Origin: Agromyces sp. Root81
GTDB taxonomy: Bacteria > Actinomycetota > Actinomycetes > Actinomycetales > Microbacteriaceae
DNA: 64,000 nucleotides
Reading direction: 5' to 3'
NCBI RefSeq assembly: GCF_001429165.1
Contig: NZ_LMIR01000004.1
Span: forward strand, 186,001 to 250,000
The notes under the pieces are model-generated. The model was not told the origin of the DNA, searched no databases, and saw nothing but the letters and a program-made list of their open reading frames with translations. Positions within the stretch are counted from its first letter, which is position 1, and each line of letters opens with the position of its first letter. Positions 36,052-47,400 of this stretch are shown piece by piece. The translations under genes were made by a program, and so were the position numbers.

Positions 36052-39000
36052 TCAATTGCTCGACCGATTCAGTGGTGCGTGCCCGAAGACCCAAGTCGCA
36101 CGCCGTGGCTTGCTCCCGGGCTCGAGCACCCAGCACTGACCCGCGTCGTCGAGCAGCGGGGGAAGCTCGCGGTCGCGCACGACGGCCCGGTACTCGGCCG
36201 AGCCGCCGTGCACGACGATCACCGCCTCCTCCTTGAGCGCGGCGCCCAGCGACCAGCTCGCCGCCCAGGCGTCGCCGTCGCCCACGATCACGGGCGGCGG
36301 TGCGTCGACGGGAAGCGCGGCGATGGCGGCCCTCACGACGACTTCGCCGCCCGTGGTGAGGAGCAGCGGCGGGCGCCCGGCGGCGTCGATCGCCGCCGCG
36401 GCCGCCCGCGGCGCGGCCGAGACCACGGCGTACGGGAGATCCGCGCGAAGCTCGAGCGACGGCGTCGCCGCGCTCGCTCGAGGCGGGCAGGGCGGGACGT
36501 CGACCACCTGGAGCCTGCGGCCGTGCCATTGCCCGGACCCCGGTGCATCCGCCGCCCGCCAGAGCTCTCCGCGGCCTCCCGCCTGCACGAGGTCCGACCG
36601 CGTCGTATGCCGGAGCAGCAGGCGCGACCCGAATGCGTCGCGCAGCCCGGCACCGAGGGCCTGGACCTGCGTCGCCGCTGCGGCGACGGCCACGCCGCGA
36701 GCGCGGCCTTCCCTGATCAGGGACTCGACCATCGCGAACGCGGCATGCCGGTAGTCCTCGGGCCACGCCCGGAAGCAGGTGTCGAGGTCGTCGATCACGA
36801 CGAGCCCGGGTACCGCCGCACCGGCGCGAACAGCGGCCTGCGCCCCGCACAGGGCATCCCAGACGGTGCTCGGCCGGTCATCGAGGCGCAGCGTGATCAC
36901 GGCGGCCGCCCCTGCAGCGGCGCGCTCGATCGCGGCCAGCGCGGTGCTCCGCCCGCTGCCGGGAGCACCGAGCACGAGGAGCGCGCCGTCGCGGTCGGGT
37001 GACCACCTCGCGACGCTGCGTCGTTGTCGCTCGGGATCGTCGACGACACCGAAGGCCAGCGCGCCATCGGTGGCCGGCCCGGCACGGTACCGCTCCCCCG
37101 GCCCGCGTTCCACCGAGGAGTCCGCCTCGGGATCGGGGTCGTTCACGAGGCCGGCGACCGCCTCGGGCGCGATGCGAGCCGGAAGCCGATCGAGCCAGGT
37201 GCGTCGCGCGCCGGGGAGTCCGGCTGCGGCGGCGCCGACCTCCTCGATCAGCGCCGGCATCGCGATCGCGCTCTGGAAGAGCATCGGAACGCCGTCGCCG
37301 CGGTCGATCACGCCCCGTCCGGGTGTGCCCGGCGGAATCCGCGCCGCGGCCGAGGTGCCGACCACCGCCTCACTGTCGGAGGGCTGCAGCACGCGCAGCG
37401 ACACGCGGATGGCGCAGTTGGCGGTGACCTGCTCGCGAACGACTCCGTTGGGGCGCTGCGAGGCGAGCACGAGGTGCACGCCGAGCGACCGTCCGCGCGC
37501 CGCGATGTCGCCGACGACCACGCCCAGATCGGGGAAGCGCTCGATCATCGCCTGGAACTCGTCGATGACGATCACGAGTCGCGCCAGCTGGACCGCGCGG
37601 TCGAGCTCGGAGATGTCGCGGACACGTGCCATGGACAGCACGGTCTCGCGGTGGGTCAGCTCGGCCCGCAGGCTGAGGACGGCCCGCTCCGCCTCGGACT
37701 CGTCGAGGTCGGTGACGATGCCGGTGACGTGCGGCAGCCGACGGACGGGTTCGAACGCCGCCCCGCCCTTGAAGTCGACGAGGAGGAACGAGACGATCGA
37801 CGGCGGATGGGCCGCGGCGAGCGCGACGATCCACGCGAGGAGGAACTCGCTCTTGCCGCTGCCGGTCGTGCCGGCGACGAGTGCGTGCGGGCCGTGCCTC
37901 GCGAGATCGAGCTCGAGCACCTCGTCGAGCCCGACGCCGACGGCCACGGCCAGACCAGAACGGTCGGGTTCGGTGAGACCCGGGCGTCGGAGCCCGTCGA
38001 GCGGCAACCGCTCGGGAAGCCCGCTCGAGCGATCGTCGAACCCCGCCCGTGCAGCCGCGGCCGCCGCCGAACGTGCCCAGTGCACGACCTCGACTGCGCC
38101 GAGGAGCGACGGGATCATCGTCGCCGCCGAGGCTCCGCCATGCCGGGAGAGGCTGGCCGCGCCGGGGGCCTGGAGCCTGACGACCGCGCCGAGGCCCGGC
38201 GGCAGCTCGGTCGCGGTGCGCGCGACCGCGACCACTGCGCTCCGCTGCTCGTCGCGCGACGCGCCCGGCGACATGTTTCGCAGCCCGCTCCCGGGCCCAC
38301 CGTCGACCGGCGCCGACGGCGGCGCGACGTCGCGATCGATGACGACCAGCCCGGCGCGACCGCGTTCGCCCGAGTGCGGCAGCGACTGCAGCCACTCCCA
38401 CGGCCCGCCGACCCGGTCGGGGCCGATGACGGTGAACCGCTTCGGATGCGCATGGTGCGCGAACTGCACCACGCAGGCGCGCGCCGCTGCTCGGGCCAGG
38501 TGGAGTTCCCCGACGAACCCGATGCCGGCGCCGGCATCGGCGAGCACCGGCGCATCGTCGAGTCGAGCCGCCTCGAGCAGCAGCTCCCGGTCCGCGGCAT
38601 CGATCGGGGCGCCGTCGACCCTGAGCGTGCTCGCGGCGACACCACGTCCGAGCACGAGAGGCGGCGGCGGGCCGTCGCGCCAGGCCGAGTGCTCCGCCTC
38701 CAGGATCAGACGGCGCGACGAGGGCGATCGGTGCCACGCCGCCTGTCGTTCGAGGTGCTGCCGTTCGCGGATCTCGGCCGCGAGCTCGTCGAGACGACGG
38801 CGACGCTCGTCGGCGGACCGCCGTCGCTGCCGCCGAGCGGAGCGACGCGCATCGACCATCGACGCGACCGCGACGAGCGGGCCGAGTGCCGCGAAGACCA
38901 GTGAGAACGGCGATCCCGTGACCGCCCACAGCGCGAGCGCACCGATCACGGGAGCGAGCGACGCGATCAGCGGGAACCCCGCCCGCGCCGCTTCCGCAGG

Positions 39001-39060
39001 GGCGGGCGGCAGCGCGAGCGGGGTGTCGAGCGAGTCGGGTGCGGTGTCGAATCGGTCCAC
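36052..39060 (-). CDS. FtsK/SpoIIIE-domain membrane ATPase, EccC/EssC-like
   Basis: 1002 aa. Two membrane segments near residues 30-70, a basic linker, then ATPase domain 1 with Walker A GTTGSGKS (397-404), KGGAAF, Walker B LVIVIDEFQ (D500, E501) and the FtsK-type ASQRPNGVVREQ block. ATPase domain 2 has GAPGSGRST (698-706), where the Walker A lysine is arginine, and LVVIDDLD. Such proteins drive type VII secretion substrates through the membrane. No WXG100, EccB/D or mycosin gene is in the window. Last gene of the module, 106 bases after the FHA gene. GTG start at 39060. Confidence 0.85.
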   Translation of the reverse strand: MDRFDTAPDSLDTPLALPPAPAEAARAGFPLIASLAPVIGALALWAVTGSPFSLVFAALGPLVAVASMVDARRSARRQRRRSADERRRRLDELAAEIRERQHLERQAAWHRSPSSRRLILEAEHSAWRDGPPPPLVLGRGVAASTLRVDGAPIDAADRELLLEAARLDDAPVLADAGAGIGFVGELHLARAAARACVVQFAHHAHPKRFTVIGPDRVGGPWEWLQSLPHSGERGRAGLVVIDRDVAPPSAPVDGGPGSGLRNMSPGASRDEQRSAVVAVARTATELPPGLGAVVRLQAPGAASLSRHGGASAATMIPSLLGAVEVVHWARSAAAAAARAGFDDRSSGLPERLPLDGLRRPGLTEPDRSGLAVAVGVGLDEVLELDLARHGPHALVAGTTGSGKSEFLLAWIVALAAAHPPSIVSFLLVDFKGGAAFEPVRRLPHVTGIVTDLDESEAERAVLSLRAELTHRETVLSMARVRDISELDRAVQLARLVIVIDEFQAMIERFPDLGVVVGDIAARGRSLGVHLVLASQRPNGVVREQVTANCAIRVSLRVLQPSDSEAVVGTSAAARIPPGTPGRGVIDRGDGVPMLFQSAIAMPALIEEVGAAAAGLPGARRTWLDRLPARIAPEAVAGLVNDPDPEADSSVERGPGERYRAGPATDGALAFGVVDDPERQRRSVARWSPDRDGALLVLGAPGSGRSTALAAIERAAAGAAAVITLRLDDRPSTVWDALCGAQAAVRAGAAVPGLVVIDDLDTCFRAWPEDYRHAAFAMVESLIREGRARGVAVAAAATQVQALGAGLRDAFGSRLLLRHTTRSDLVQAGGRGELWRAADAPGSGQWHGRRLQVVDVPPCPPRASAATPSLELRADLPYAVVSAAPRAAAAAIDAAGRPPLLLTTGGEVVVRAAIAALPVDAPPPVIVGDGDAWAASWSLGAALKEEAVIVVHGGSAEYRAVVRDRELPPLLDDAGQCWVLEPGSKPRRATWVFGHAPLNRSSN

Positions 39061-39166
39061 GCGGCGATCGAATCACGGGCACGGGACCCGTCGACGGAAT
39101 CATCGCGCACCTGTGGACGATCCCGGTGCGACGCCGACTGTCGAGGACGTGTCGGAGCCGGCCGGC

Positions 39167-39757
39167 TCAGGAGACGACGAAGAACTGCTCGGCGAGCTCG
39201 ACCCGGCTCCCGCGAGGCACCAGATAGCGTCGCCCTGGTTCGCACCGCATCGCACCGTCGTCGGGTCGCCGCACGATGGTGCCGTTGCCCGAGAACCGGT
39301 CGGCGATCCAGAACGTGCCGTCGTGGTCGCCGAACTCGACATGCGTCTTCGAGACCGAAAGCGAGCGATCGGCGATCTGCACGAGGTGGTCGAACACCTC
39401 ACCGGGCTGAGGCAGGGGGCGCCGGCCGATCAGCCCGGTGCCGAAGACCATGCGGGTCTCCCCCGTGCTGAACGCCAGGGCGAACCGCGCAGCGATCGCC
39501 GTCGCCGGAGCGGCCGACGCGAGCAGCTCGCCGCCCGCGCCATCCGCCTGTTCGATCGCCGTCGCCGCCCGGAACCCGTCGACCGGGATGCTGATCACGC
39601 CGCTGTTGCGGCGCACCGGACGCTCGATCACCGTCGTGTCGCCCGGCCTCGGGTCGGGCCGACGCCGCGACTCGGGAGTCGCGCTCGTCGAACTGCCGCA
39701 TTCACCGCAGAACATCGCCCCATCGGGGAGCTCCGCCCCGCAGATCCGACACGTCAC
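39167..39757 (-). CDS. Zinc-ribbon and FHA-domain protein
   Basis: 196 aa. An N-terminal zinc ribbon (Cys3, Cys6, Cys17, Cys20: CRICG and CGECG) is joined by a Thr/Arg-rich linker (DTTVIERPVRRNS, a possible phospho-Thr site) to a C-terminal FHA domain with GLIGRRP, SVSKTHVEF and GNGTIV, the residues that hold a phosphothreonine. Likely a cytoplasmic reader of the kinase at 50.3-51.8 kb. GTG start overlaps the stop of the transglutaminase-like gene (GTGA) and has GAGGAG upstream. Confidence 0.85.
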   Translation of the reverse strand: MTCRICGAELPDGAMFCGECGSSTSATPESRRRPDPRPGDTTVIERPVRRNSGVISIPVDGFRAATAIEQADGAGGELLASAAPATAIAARFALAFSTGETRMVFGTGLIGRRPLPQPGEVFDHLVQIADRSLSVSKTHVEFGDHDGTFWIADRFSGNGTIVRRPDDGAMRCEPGRRYLVPRGSRVELAEQFFVVS

Positions 39758-42150
39758 GACCGTGCTCCTCTCCGGGTCACAGCGTACCCGCCGAGCGAGG
39801 TGAGCGAGACCCACGCCCGCAGCCGCTCGCGCAGCGACCGCGGTTCTCCGAGCCGCCGCTGCAGTTCGTCGACCGACTCCCACACCCGGAGGTCGTCGCC
39901 CTCGGCCGGGCCGTCGGGCGCGAAGACCGAGCGGTCGACGACCGAGGCGAGCACGAGCGGCGCGAGTCCGCCGACCGTCGCCGCCTGTTCGGCCCGCGTC
40001 GCGGTCGGCCGGATCGGGTACCCGTAGTCGGCGGCGGAGTCGGCGAACTCCTGCCAGCCGCCCTCGATGCGCTCGACCGCGGTCGGCGCCCTCCGCCGCA
40101 GACGCCGGCGTCGCATCTTCGCCACGATGATCGCGAGGAACGGGATCGCGAGGATCGCGAGACCCGCGAGGACCATCCCGGCGACGCCGAGAATGCCGAG
40201 CAGTGCCTGGATCCAGGCGTCCGCCGTGTCGTCGGGCTCGTCGGGCGGCGTCTCGGGGTCCTTCGCGAGGTCGTCGACCGGCGTGCGCTCGGCCGGCGGC
40301 GGCAGCGCCGACTGCGGCCGCGAGACGATCGTCGGCTGGTCGGGCTCGCGCGGGGGGATCTCGCGCGGCACGGGGTTCGGGTCCACCGCGATCCACGCAC
40401 CGTCGGCCCGCTGCACCTCGATCCAGGCCTGCTTGTCGCCGCTCACGAAACGGGTGACTCCCTCTGGCACGGGCTCGACTGCGGCATCCGTCTCGGTCGA
40501 CGAGTCCTCGGTCGACGAGTCCTCGTTCGACGATTCCCCGTCCGACGAACCCGCCTCGTCGGCCGCATCGGACGCATCGGCCGTGCCCGGCAGGTAGCCG
40601 ACGACGACCCGTGCCGGGAATCCGATGCGCCGCGCCATGAGGGCCGCGGCCACGGCGTACTGCTCGCCGTCGCCGACCATCGGCTTCTCCGTCGCGAGGT
40701 CCGCGAGCCGGTCGAGCGAGTGCCCCGAGCGGCTCGCCACCTCGTCTTCCAGACCGTGACTGACGTAGCCGTTCGCGTGGAAGCCCTCGATGACAGCCTG
40801 CAGGCGCTCGCCGGGGTCGTCGGAGGCCGGCGCCCATGCATCGAGCAGTTGTGCGAGGTCCTTGGGCAGCTCGGGCACCGCGGGCAGCACGCTCGTGCCG
40901 GGGCTCAGCTCGCCGAGCTCGTCGGGATCGACCGGCACCACGGACGCGGCGACGTACCGATCGCCGGCCTGCAGCGGGCTCTGCACTGCTCCCGTACTCG
41001 TGATCTCGTTGTAGAAGAACGATTCGGTGAGCACCTCGGCACGGGGCCCGCCGAACACCATGCGCTCGAGCCGGCCGACACCGGGCACCCACACCTCGGA
41101 GTAGCCGTCGACCTCGACCTCGACGGCGAGCCGCTCGGTGTCGCCGCTCGTCCCCGACTGGTCGAGCCGGTACGGGACCCGCGTGAACCGGCCGGACGCC
41201 GACTCCCCCTCGGCCCCGCCGACCGTGTAGACGATGCCGTCGTAGGAGTCGAGCGTCGCCATCCGCACCCCGGCGCCCTCGGGCAGCCCGCGCACGTCGA
41301 GCATCGACTCGTCCGCGATGTCCTCGCGGAATGCCGCCCGGAACCCGGCGAGCGGGCTGTCGTGCTCCCGCGGCTCGAACGGCGGCTGCAGTTCTGCCCG
41401 CACGACGTTGCGCGGCGGCACCGGCATGGCGACGGATGCCGCGGTCGCCCCGACGACCGCGATGGCCACGAGCGCAGACGCCCCCAGCACACGTCGTGCA
41501 TCGGTGAGCGCGGCCTCGACCCGGCGACCGCTCGTGATCGCGCGGCGGTCGGCGATCGACACGCGGACGAGCCAGGCCACCGCCGTGATGAGGAATGCGA
41601 CGCCCGCCTCGACGGCGAGGGCCGAGTGCACGACGCCGAGCGCGATGCCCGCGATGAGGAGCACGGCCGGCGGCAGCGCGGCCGCGGCGGGCCACCGACT
41701 GCGCAGGGCGATCGTGATCGCGGCGGTCGCGGCGATCAGCCCGAGGAGGAACGGCGGCACGAGCAGCGCCTGATACGAGCCGACCGGCACGGAGATCGTG
41801 ACGAGCTGCTTCCACGAGAGGGCGGCACCTGCGAGCAGTTCGACGAGCCCCGCCGGGCTCGGCAGTACGCCGCCGATCGCGCGTCCGGGCACCGCCGCCG
41901 GCACGCCGAGCACCACGAACGCGCCGAACACGGAGAGCACGACGACCCACGTCGGCAGTCGGAACCGGGCGCCCACGACGCCGATCGCGACGCCCGCTGC
42001 GATCGCGATCGCCGCGGCGACGACGAATGCCGGACTCTCGTAGACGGGCCACCACGGCACCATCGCAGCGGCGAGCATCGCGACGACGAGCACGACCGTG
42101 ACGAGGGTCGGCCCGAATCGCCGGGCGCCCGCCGGGGTCCGGTTCTTCAT
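39754..42150 (-). CDS. Transglutaminase-fold (TgpA-like) membrane protein lacking catalytic Cys and His
   Basis: 798 aa. About six N-terminal membrane segments, an extracytoplasmic transglutaminase-like domain (about residues 450-600), an acidic Ser/Asp/Glu linker near 530-560, another membrane segment near 645-675 and a cytoplasmic tail. The fold is clear (EQYAVAAALMARRIGFPARV and AWIEVQRADGAWIAVDPNP), but the catalytic Cys position is Gly495 (GDGEQYA) and the His position is Gln574 (KQAWIEV); only Asp590 remains. It is therefore probably a binding or structural protein. Overlaps DUF58 and FHA genes by four bases each. Confidence 0.85.
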   Translation of the reverse strand: MKNRTPAGARRFGPTLVTVVLVVAMLAAAMVPWWPVYESPAFVVAAAIAIAAGVAIGVVGARFRLPTWVVVLSVFGAFVVLGVPAAVPGRAIGGVLPSPAGLVELLAGAALSWKQLVTISVPVGSYQALLVPPFLLGLIAATAAITIALRSRWPAAAALPPAVLLIAGIALGVVHSALAVEAGVAFLITAVAWLVRVSIADRRAITSGRRVEAALTDARRVLGASALVAIAVVGATAASVAMPVPPRNVVRAELQPPFEPREHDSPLAGFRAAFREDIADESMLDVRGLPEGAGVRMATLDSYDGIVYTVGGAEGESASGRFTRVPYRLDQSGTSGDTERLAVEVEVDGYSEVWVPGVGRLERMVFGGPRAEVLTESFFYNEITSTGAVQSPLQAGDRYVAASVVPVDPDELGELSPGTSVLPAVPELPKDLAQLLDAWAPASDDPGERLQAVIEGFHANGYVSHGLEDEVASRSGHSLDRLADLATEKPMVGDGEQYAVAAALMARRIGFPARVVVGYLPGTADASDAADEAGSSDGESSNEDSSTEDSSTETDAAVEPVPEGVTRFVSGDKQAWIEVQRADGAWIAVDPNPVPREIPPREPDQPTIVSRPQSALPPPAERTPVDDLAKDPETPPDEPDDTADAWIQALLGILGVAGMVLAGLAILAIPFLAIIVAKMRRRRLRRRAPTAVERIEGGWQEFADSAADYGYPIRPTATRAEQAATVGGLAPLVLASVVDRSVFAPDGPAEGDDLRVWESVDELQRRLGEPRSLRERLRAWVSLTSLGGYAVTRRGARS

Positions 42151-43465
42151 GAGACCGACGCCGATCTGGCGAGCATGGCACGGAGGTCTTCGAGGTAGCC
42201 GATGCCGAAGACGGTCAGCCCGGCGATCGTGCGCGCGCTCGCCTCGCCCTCCGGCGAGCACTGCACCGCGACCGTCTCGACCCCGGGCGGCAGTCGCGTC
42301 GCCGCGGCGCGCAGCGGAGCGACACCGCGGGCGGTGCCCGTCACGAGGAACGCGAGCGAGACGCCCGCGAGCGTCTCGGCCGCGGCGCGGGCGACGTCGG
42401 GCAGCATCACCGCAGCGGCATCCGTCTCGACGAGGCACAGCGCGTCGAGCAGCCGGTCGCGCGAGACCGTCGGGAGCTCGCGCATGGCGCTGCGACCGTC
42501 ACGGGTGCTCTGCTGTCGACCCGAGACCACGAACGAGACCGTTCTGGCGTCGCGGATCGCCCGCGAGCCGACGGATGCCGCGGCGCTGACGGCGAGCTCG
42601 AACTCCGCAGCATCGGAGTACGCTCCGGGATCGAGGTCGAGGAGCACCATGAGCCGGCTGCGCCGCGTCTCCTCGAACTGGCGCACCATGAAGGTGCCGG
42701 TCTTCGCCGAGCTGCGCCAGTGGATGAAGCGCCGATCGTCGCCGGGCACGTACTCGCGCAGGGCGTGGAATGCGATGTCGCTCGCGGTCAGGTCGCGCGT
42801 CGGCGTGCCCTCGAGATCGCGGATGAACCCCGTGCTGAGCGCGTTGATCGGCACCGTTCGCGGGTGCACGTGCAACTCCGCGGTCTCCGACCACACGAAC
42901 TCGCGTCGCATGAGGCCGATCGGGTCGGCCCGCACGGTGCGCGCAGGACCGACCGGAACGACGCCGCGGCGCTCGGTCGGAATGGGGAACTGCTCGTCGA
43001 ACACGCCGCCGCGGGGCAGCCCCGGGAGCACTCGTTCGACGATGCGACGGCCGACGGGCAGCTCGAGCTGGACCCCGCCGAACCGGCGTCGACCCGGGTT
43101 CGCGGCGATGAGCCGCGCCTCGGCGGGCTCACCCACGACCACTCGCGGCGACGGCAGCACGAGCTGGATCGTTCCGGCGCCGCGGCCGATCAGCCAGATG
43201 GATGCCGCGGCAACGAGCACGGCGAGTCCCCATCCGAGCGCGATCAGCTCGAGCAGACCCCAGGTGTAGCCGGCGACGAGTGCGACCACGGCGGCGATGA
43301 CCACCGCCCAGCCGAGCGGAGTCACGACCCCCTGCACCGCCCGTGACGCCTGGGCGATCGCCGCGCCCGCGCGGCGCGCCGCTCCGACGGCGCGCCCGAT
43401 CACGACCGCGAGCAGACCGGCCTTCCTGGCCTCCTCGGGGATCGTCGTTCGGGTCTGGGTGAGCG

Positions 43466-43469
<4 letters not shown>
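42147..43469 (-). CDS. DUF58 domain-containing membrane protein
   Basis: 440 aa. Two membrane segments near residues 50-95 and a cytoplasmic or peripheral DUF58 domain with the signature YVPGDDRRFIHWRSSAKTG, followed by a von Willebrand A-like region (LMVLLDLDPGAYSD). DUF58 proteins are standard partners of MoxR ATPases and transglutaminase-like proteins. GTG start overlaps the moxR stop (GTGA). Confidence 0.9.
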
Positions 43470-44437
<968 letters not shown>

Positions 44438-44449
44438 CTCTGCTCCTTC

Positions 44450-47400
44450 TCAGCGGTTCTGGTAACGGACGACGACGCCCGCGATCTCAACATCCAACCA
44501 GACGAGGTCGCCGGGCTTGGCTTCGGGGATCTGACAGCTCGTCGGCGACTGCGCCGGTCGGCCGTCGCGATCGCGGTCGATCCCGCACGTGAACGTCGCC
44601 GGGATGCCCGAGTTCACCGGCGCCGAGGTCCATGACCAGGTCTTCGTCGCCTCGTCCCAGACCCTGCTCGGCAGCGCGAACGTCAGCGACGGTTTCGCGT
44701 CGCCCGGCAGCACGCCCGACCACGGACCGCAGCTGCCCCAGATCGAGCACGTCCGCACCTGGAACTGCACGGACTCGCCGAACGGGCGGGAGAAGAGATC
44801 CTGCGCCCACCCCGAGCCGTTGAAGCTCTGCTGCGTGCCGGGGATCTGGGAACCGTTCGCATCGACGGCCACGATGTCGTAGCGCCAGGCCCCGGGCGAG
44901 ACGCCGGCGATGTACCGGTCGTAGACGTCGGCGGTGCGCATCTCCATCCGGCTGTCGACGTCACGGATCCTGTCCGGTGCCGGTCGCACGACCGTGCCGG
45001 CGACCTCGGTGTTCACGCATGCGGCGCGGTTGTACCCCCACACGACGAAGGAGTACTTCGTCGACTCGGTCGCGGTGCCGGCGAACTGCACCGTCGTGGT
45101 GCCCGGGCCGACGGAGATCACGTCCGCGACGGAGCCGCCGCTCGACGGCGGCACGACCGTACCGGGAGCCGGACTGGTCACCGAGCAGGCCTGAGCACCG
45201 CCGGGTACGCTCGACGCTCCGTCGACGAGCCGCTGCACGAAGTAGCCACCGATGGGATCGCCGTTCCCGGCGAACGCGTCCCACGCGACCGTGACCGTGC
45301 CGGCCGCGGCATCGCCGTTGACCGAGATGCCTCCGGCGACCGGCGAGCCGAACGGCGTTCCGCTCGTGCCGGCCTCGGTCCAGACGGCGAGCGCCGGGTA
45401 CGCCTGGTTCCTCGCGCTGACCGTGATGGGCACCTGGCTGCCGTTCTCGAGCGGCTGGGATTCCGTCGAGCAGAGCGTTGCCGTGCATGCGGTGCCCGCC
45501 GCGACCTCCGTCGAGACGCCGGCGACGGTGACCACGTACGACCGGACCGAGCTTCCGGATCCGGTGGGCGCCGGATCCCATTCGAGGCGCAGACGTCCGT
45601 CGAGGGGCATCGCACGCAACCCGCTCGGAGGAGGCGGAATGACATCGGACCAGATCGGGCCGGGAGCGTCGACGGGGTCGGAGAGTCCGATCGCGTTCCT
45701 CGCCCTCACCCGGACGTGGACGGCGTTCGCCTGGCCGTTGCCGGGCGTCGCCACCGTGCAGGTGGTCGCGGCGCAGTCGCTCGTGCTCACCACCTCGCCC
45801 GTGCCCGCATCGACGAGCTGGATCTCGTATCCCGTGATCGGCGAGTTGTTGAACGCGCCGGCGCCGAAGGCCACGTCGAGCGTTCGATCGCCGAAGCCCG
45901 TCACCTGCGCGGCGGTGACGGGGTCGGGGCGATCCTGCACGGAGATCGTGACCAGGCCCCATGCGTACCGGCTGGCGTCGCCGGTGGCGTCGGCCACCTG
46001 GTACTGCACCGTCGAGTTCACGGGTGCCGCACCGGGCTCGACGGTCACGTTCAGCGTCGAGCGGTCGTCGCTCGGTTCGATCGAGACGCCGTCGGGCAGG
46101 TCGTCTGCGTCGAGCCCGCGCACGTCGACGACTCGGAGCGGCACGTCGGGGAACGGGTTCGTCGACCGGTCGTTGTCGAGCACGTCGATCGATGTCGTCC
46201 GTCCGCGGGGTGCGATCGCGCTGTCGGGTGCCGGCCGGGCGATCGGCTTCGTCGACGGCACCACTCGCAGCTGGATCCGGCCGGGCTTGCCTGCACCGGC
46301 GTCGTCGGCGACGCCGATGGCGACCGCGGTCTCGGTGCCCTTCTGCGTGGAGGCATCCGCGTCGATCGTGAGTTCGCTGCCGTCGAATGAGAAGTGGAAC
46401 CCCTCGACCGGCGGCGGCAGAAGTTCGAACTCGAGCTCGTCCAGGGACTCGGGATAGGGGTAGTTCGTGAGTTTCACCAGGTCGATGCGCTTGGACTCGC
46501 CCGGCTCGAAGTCGATGACCCCGCCGGTGAACACCGGAGGCTGGTTCTCCGTCGGCCGCACGGTGATCGGGATGACGATCGTGCCGGTGCGCGCGGAGGG
46601 ATCCGCCGCCGACTCGCCGTCGGTCACGGTGAACGAGAGCGAGGCCGGACCGAAGTACCCGTCTTCGCTGCGGTACCTGAGCGTGTCCTGGTCGACGACG
46701 AGCTCCGACCCGTCGCTGTGCGACGCGCGCACGGTCGCGGTGTCCGTGATCTTCACCGGCCGCCCGGAAGCTGCGATGACGTGGTCGGCGAGGTCGAGGG
46801 TGACCTCTTCTCCGCTGACGACGCGCACGGCCGGGGCGTCGGTGCGCAGCTGCGGCAGTGCATCATCGCGGCCGGGCACCCAGATGAAGGCGTAGCTGAC
46901 GACCGACGGGTCTTCCGGGTGGGCCACGGAGAACGGGATGACACGGCGTCGGTCCTCGACCTGCACCCGGATGCTGCCGTTGCGGCGCACCTCGACGCCC
47001 TCGTCGTAGCCGTCGACGAGTCCGACCTCGAGGTCGGCCACGTCGGCGTCGGCGAGGAAGACATTGCGGAGCACCGGCACGTCGACCTGGTCCTTCTCGA
47101 GGATGTCGCTGAGGGTCAGCACGGTGTCGGATGCCTCGGGGCGAGCGAGCGGCGCATCGTCGCGGGCCTCGATGCGGAGGAAGTTCGAGGCGCTGACGAA
47201 CTGCTCGTTCTCGATCGTGTACATGAAGCCGTATTCGCCCTCGCCGGCCGGGATCTCGACCTCGATGCGGTCGTCGACGAACTCGGCCGCCGCTTCGCCC
47301 TCGGTGGGAGTCAGGCCCGTGATCGACAGCGCGCCGCCGTCAGGGTCGGAGTCGTTCTCGAGGACGCGCACGGAGATCGTGCGGCCGGGCCGCACCTCCA

